7,402 nucleotides of DNA, from NCBI GenBank assembly GCA_016287555.1, contig JAEFAK010000086.1, forward strand, positions 1 through 7,402, in the 5' to 3' direction. The notes beneath the pieces are model-generated. The model saw nothing but the letters and a program-made list of their open reading frames with translations, was not told the DNA's origin and searched no databases. The position numbers and the translations under genes were made by a program. This DNA is from Oscillospiraceae bacterium (lineage in GTDB: Bacteria; Bacillota; Clostridia; Oscillospirales; Oscillospiraceae). Below are positions 6,512-7,402 of the stretch, piece after piece (positions within the stretch are counted from its first letter, which is position 1; each line of letters opens with the position of its first letter).

Positions 6512-6555
6512 AGGCACCTCCGGATGTTAAAAATTCGCTCTGATGAATATCTGAG

Positions 6556-6577
6556 TTATTATAACACATTATAATAA
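6556..6577. promoter_or_regulatory. 22-bp perfect dyad over the dnaA -10 (possible operator)
   Basis: Arms TTATTATAA (6556-6564) and TTATAATAA (6569-6577) form a perfect 9-bp inverted repeat around CACA. It covers the dnaA -10 box and part of its spacer. It could be an operator, or simply duplicated -10-like sequence, since each arm contains a TATAAT. Function is inferred. Confidence 0.5.
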
Positions 6578-6586
6578 AGAAATCAA
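6558..6586 (-). promoter_or_regulatory. dnaA promoter (sigma-A type, extended -10)
   Basis: On the minus strand the -35 is TTGATT (6586-6581), the spacer is 17 bp, and the -10 is TATAAT (6563-6558) preceded by TGT (extended -10). Transcription should start near 6551, giving a leader of about 40 nt with the GGAGG ribosome site. A second TATAAT (6573-6568) lacks a good -35. Confidence 0.8.
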
Positions 6587-6591
6587 GAAAA

Positions 6592-6620
6592 TTGACATTT
6601 CCGGCGCCGCGTGTTAAACT
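6592..6620 (+). promoter_or_regulatory. rnhA promoter (sigma-A type, extended -10)
   Basis: A perfect -35 TTGACA (6592-6597), a 17-bp spacer and -10 TAAACT (6615-6620) preceded by TGT make a strong promoter. Its -35 is only 5 bp from the divergent dnaA -35. Expected start is near 6627, giving a leader of about 77 nt. Confidence 0.8.
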
Positions 6621-6649
6621 CTGAAAAAGCGCCTGTTTATGCGGGTTTG

Positions 6650-6683
6650 CGCCCCCTCTGTCCGACGGGGAGCGACATTTTTT
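6650..6683 (+). terminator. Possible attenuator-like hairpin in rnhA leader
   Basis: CGCCCCC (6650-6656) can pair with GGGGAGCG (6667-6674), leaving one bulged A and a 10-nt loop. The stem is followed after ACA by six T (6678-6683). It lies between the promoter and the start codon. The stem is modest, so this is weak evidence for attenuation. Confidence 0.3.
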
Positions 6684-6703
6684 GACCGGGAGCGTCACGA
6701 TAG

Positions 6704-7171
6704 ATGAAAACGAGCGTCGAAACGGGCGGAAAGCCCCTCAAATTCGTCGAGCTTTATACGGACGGCGCCTGCTCCGGCAACCCCGGTCCGGGCGGCTGGT
6801 GCGCCATACTGCGCTATAACGGCTTTGAGAAGATCCTCTCCGGCGGCGAGACCGAGACCACCAACAACCGCATGGAGCTTCTCGCCGTCATATACGGCCT
6901 CGAGGCGCTCAAGGAGCCCTGCCGCGTCCGCATCTGCTCGGACTCGCAGTACGTCATAAACGCCCTCAGCGAGGGCTGGATCGAGGGCTGGCGGCGCCGC
7001 GGCTGGCGCCGGAAGGACGGGGAGCTCAAAAATCCGGAGCTCTGGGAGAGGCTCTGGGAGGCTCTGCAGCGCCACGAGCCGACCTACGTCTGGATACGCG
7101 GCCACGAGGACGACGAGACCAACAACCGATGCGACGCCATCGCCGTCTCGGAAAGAGAGCGAATGGGATAA
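6704..7171 (+). CDS. rnhA: Ribonuclease HI
   Basis: RNase HI cuts the RNA strand of RNA-DNA hybrids, removing R-loops and primers. The 155-residue product equals the E. coli enzyme in length. The catalytic set is complete: Asp20 in YTDGACSGNPGPGGW (18-32), Glu58 in NNRMELLA (54-61), Asp80 in CSDSQYV (78-84), His134 in IRGH (131-134) and Asp144 in RCDAIA (142-147). The handle segment EGWRRRGWRRKDG (94-106) is present, as in bacterial type 1 enzymes with a basic protrusion. The start is ATG at 6704 with a weak GGGAG 11 nt upstream; no better start codon precedes the conserved core. It is the only plus-strand gene, divergent from dnaA with its own strong promoter, and ends at a strong terminator. 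Confidence 0.96.
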   Translation: MKTSVETGGKPLKFVELYTDGACSGNPGPGGWCAILRYNGFEKILSGGETETTNNRMELLAVIYGLEALKEPCRVRICSDSQYVINALSEGWIEGWRRRGWRRKDGELKNPELWERLWEALQRHEPTYVWIRGHEDDETNNRCDAIAVSERERMG

Positions 7172-7182
7172 AAGAGATAACG

Positions 7183-7211
7183 GGCCTCCCCGATCCGGGG
7201 AGGCCGTTTTT
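7183..7211 (+). terminator. Intrinsic terminator of rnhA
   Basis: A 10-bp perfect stem (GGCCTCCCCG/CGGGGAGGCC, loop ATC) at 7183-7205 is followed by G and five T (7207-7211). It lies 11 nt after the rnhA stop. Confidence 0.92.
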
Positions 7212-7253
7212 GCGCGTCACGGCAGTGCGGCAAGGTCGGGAAACCTCCGCGCA

Positions 7254-7277
7254 GGGGTCGATGCCCACATCGACCCG
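7254..7277 (+). repeat. REP-like family 2, copy c (between terminators)
   Basis: GGGGTCGATG, CCCA, CATCGACCCG form a 9-bp stem. Relative to copy b the outer C-G pair is replaced by T-A on both arms, a compensatory change that keeps the stem. The head reads GCAG instead of GTAG. Confidence 0.68.
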
Positions 7278-7283
7278 CGTAAC

Positions 7284-7315
7284 AAAAAGCCTCTCCGGAT
7301 CGGAGAGGCTTTTTT
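7284..7315. terminator. Second, bidirectional intrinsic terminator
   Basis: The stem GCCTCTCCG/CGGAGAGGC (7289-7309, loop GAT) is flanked by five A on the left and six T on the right, so it can stop transcription on either strand. No gene lies between it and the rnhA terminator. It is therefore either a back-up or belongs to a convergent gene beyond the window. Confidence 0.85.
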
Positions 7316-7402
7316 AATGAAGAGGTGAATTGTCAAACTAAGTGCAACAGTTCTGGAGTTCAAGATCCCACAGAAACTGAGCAGAACGGAAATTAAGAAC
7401 CT
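7316..7402. other. AT-richer tail, possible insertion-sequence end
   Basis: This 87-nt tail is about 40 percent GC, far below the flanking genes. The stretch AATTGTCAAACTAAGTGCAA followed by CAGTTCTG resembles the terminal repeat of IS30-like elements, which carries AATTGGTCAA and GCAACAGTT. No complete reading frame fits. The assignment is from memory and tentative. Confidence 0.3.

Noticed and set aside
6512..6517. GTG start for dnaA two codons upstream
   Set aside because: It overlaps the Shine-Dalgarno GGAGG that properly serves the ATG at 6511.
5300..6574. 424-residue open frame antisense to dnaA
   Set aside because: It is a shadow of dnaA in GC-rich DNA. Its composition is repetitive (valine, leucine, aspartate, glutamate), it has no recognisable motif, and dnaA is certain on the other strand.

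Overview
The window is the chromosomal replication-origin locus of a GC-rich, low-GC-lineage-type Gram-positive bacterium. The minus-strand order dnaA, dnaN, yaaA (S4), recF, remB (yaaB/DUF370), gyrB is the classic Bacillus/Clostridia order. RemB and the small S4 protein are typical of Firmicutes. The high GC content and the styles of interspersed palindromic repeats suggest a gut-type clostridium (Oscillospiraceae-like). That taxonomic guess is inference.

Layout from left to right: partial gyrB (1-1015, minus, running off the left edge); remB (1030-1290, minus, TTG start); an inserted REP-associated tyrosine transposase gene, RAYT (1341-1838, minus); a non-coding repeat-rich stretch (1839-2168); recF (2169-3245, minus); yaaA (3242-3454, minus); dnaN (3451-4557, minus); a 649-bp dnaA-dnaN spacer packed with palindromic repeats and, next to dnaA, a cluster of DnaA-box-like sites (probable oriC, 5065-5209); dnaA (5207-6511, minus); a compact divergent promoter region; rnhA (6704-7171, plus); two intrinsic terminators bracketing another REP-like hairpin; and an AT-richer tail that may be the end of an insertion sequence.

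The genes form a replication-start module: DnaA opens oriC, DnaN is the sliding clamp, RecF acts at stalled forks, GyrB supplies the gyrase ATPase, and RNase HI removes RNA-DNA hybrids. The dnaN-yaaA and yaaA-recF pairs overlap by ATGA and are probably translationally coupled.

The most interesting signal is the RAYT/REP system inside this locus. Two 24-bp REP hairpins with the hallmark 5' GTAG tetranucleotide lie within the RAYT coding sequence itself, in frame and in opposite orientation. Further copies flank recF and sit in the origin spacer. A second GTAG-headed hairpin family lies upstream of the RAYT gene, in the origin spacer and after rnhA. The second notable point is the back-to-back dnaA/rnhA promoter pair, whose -35 boxes are only 5 bp apart, with a perfect 9-bp dyad over the dnaA -10.
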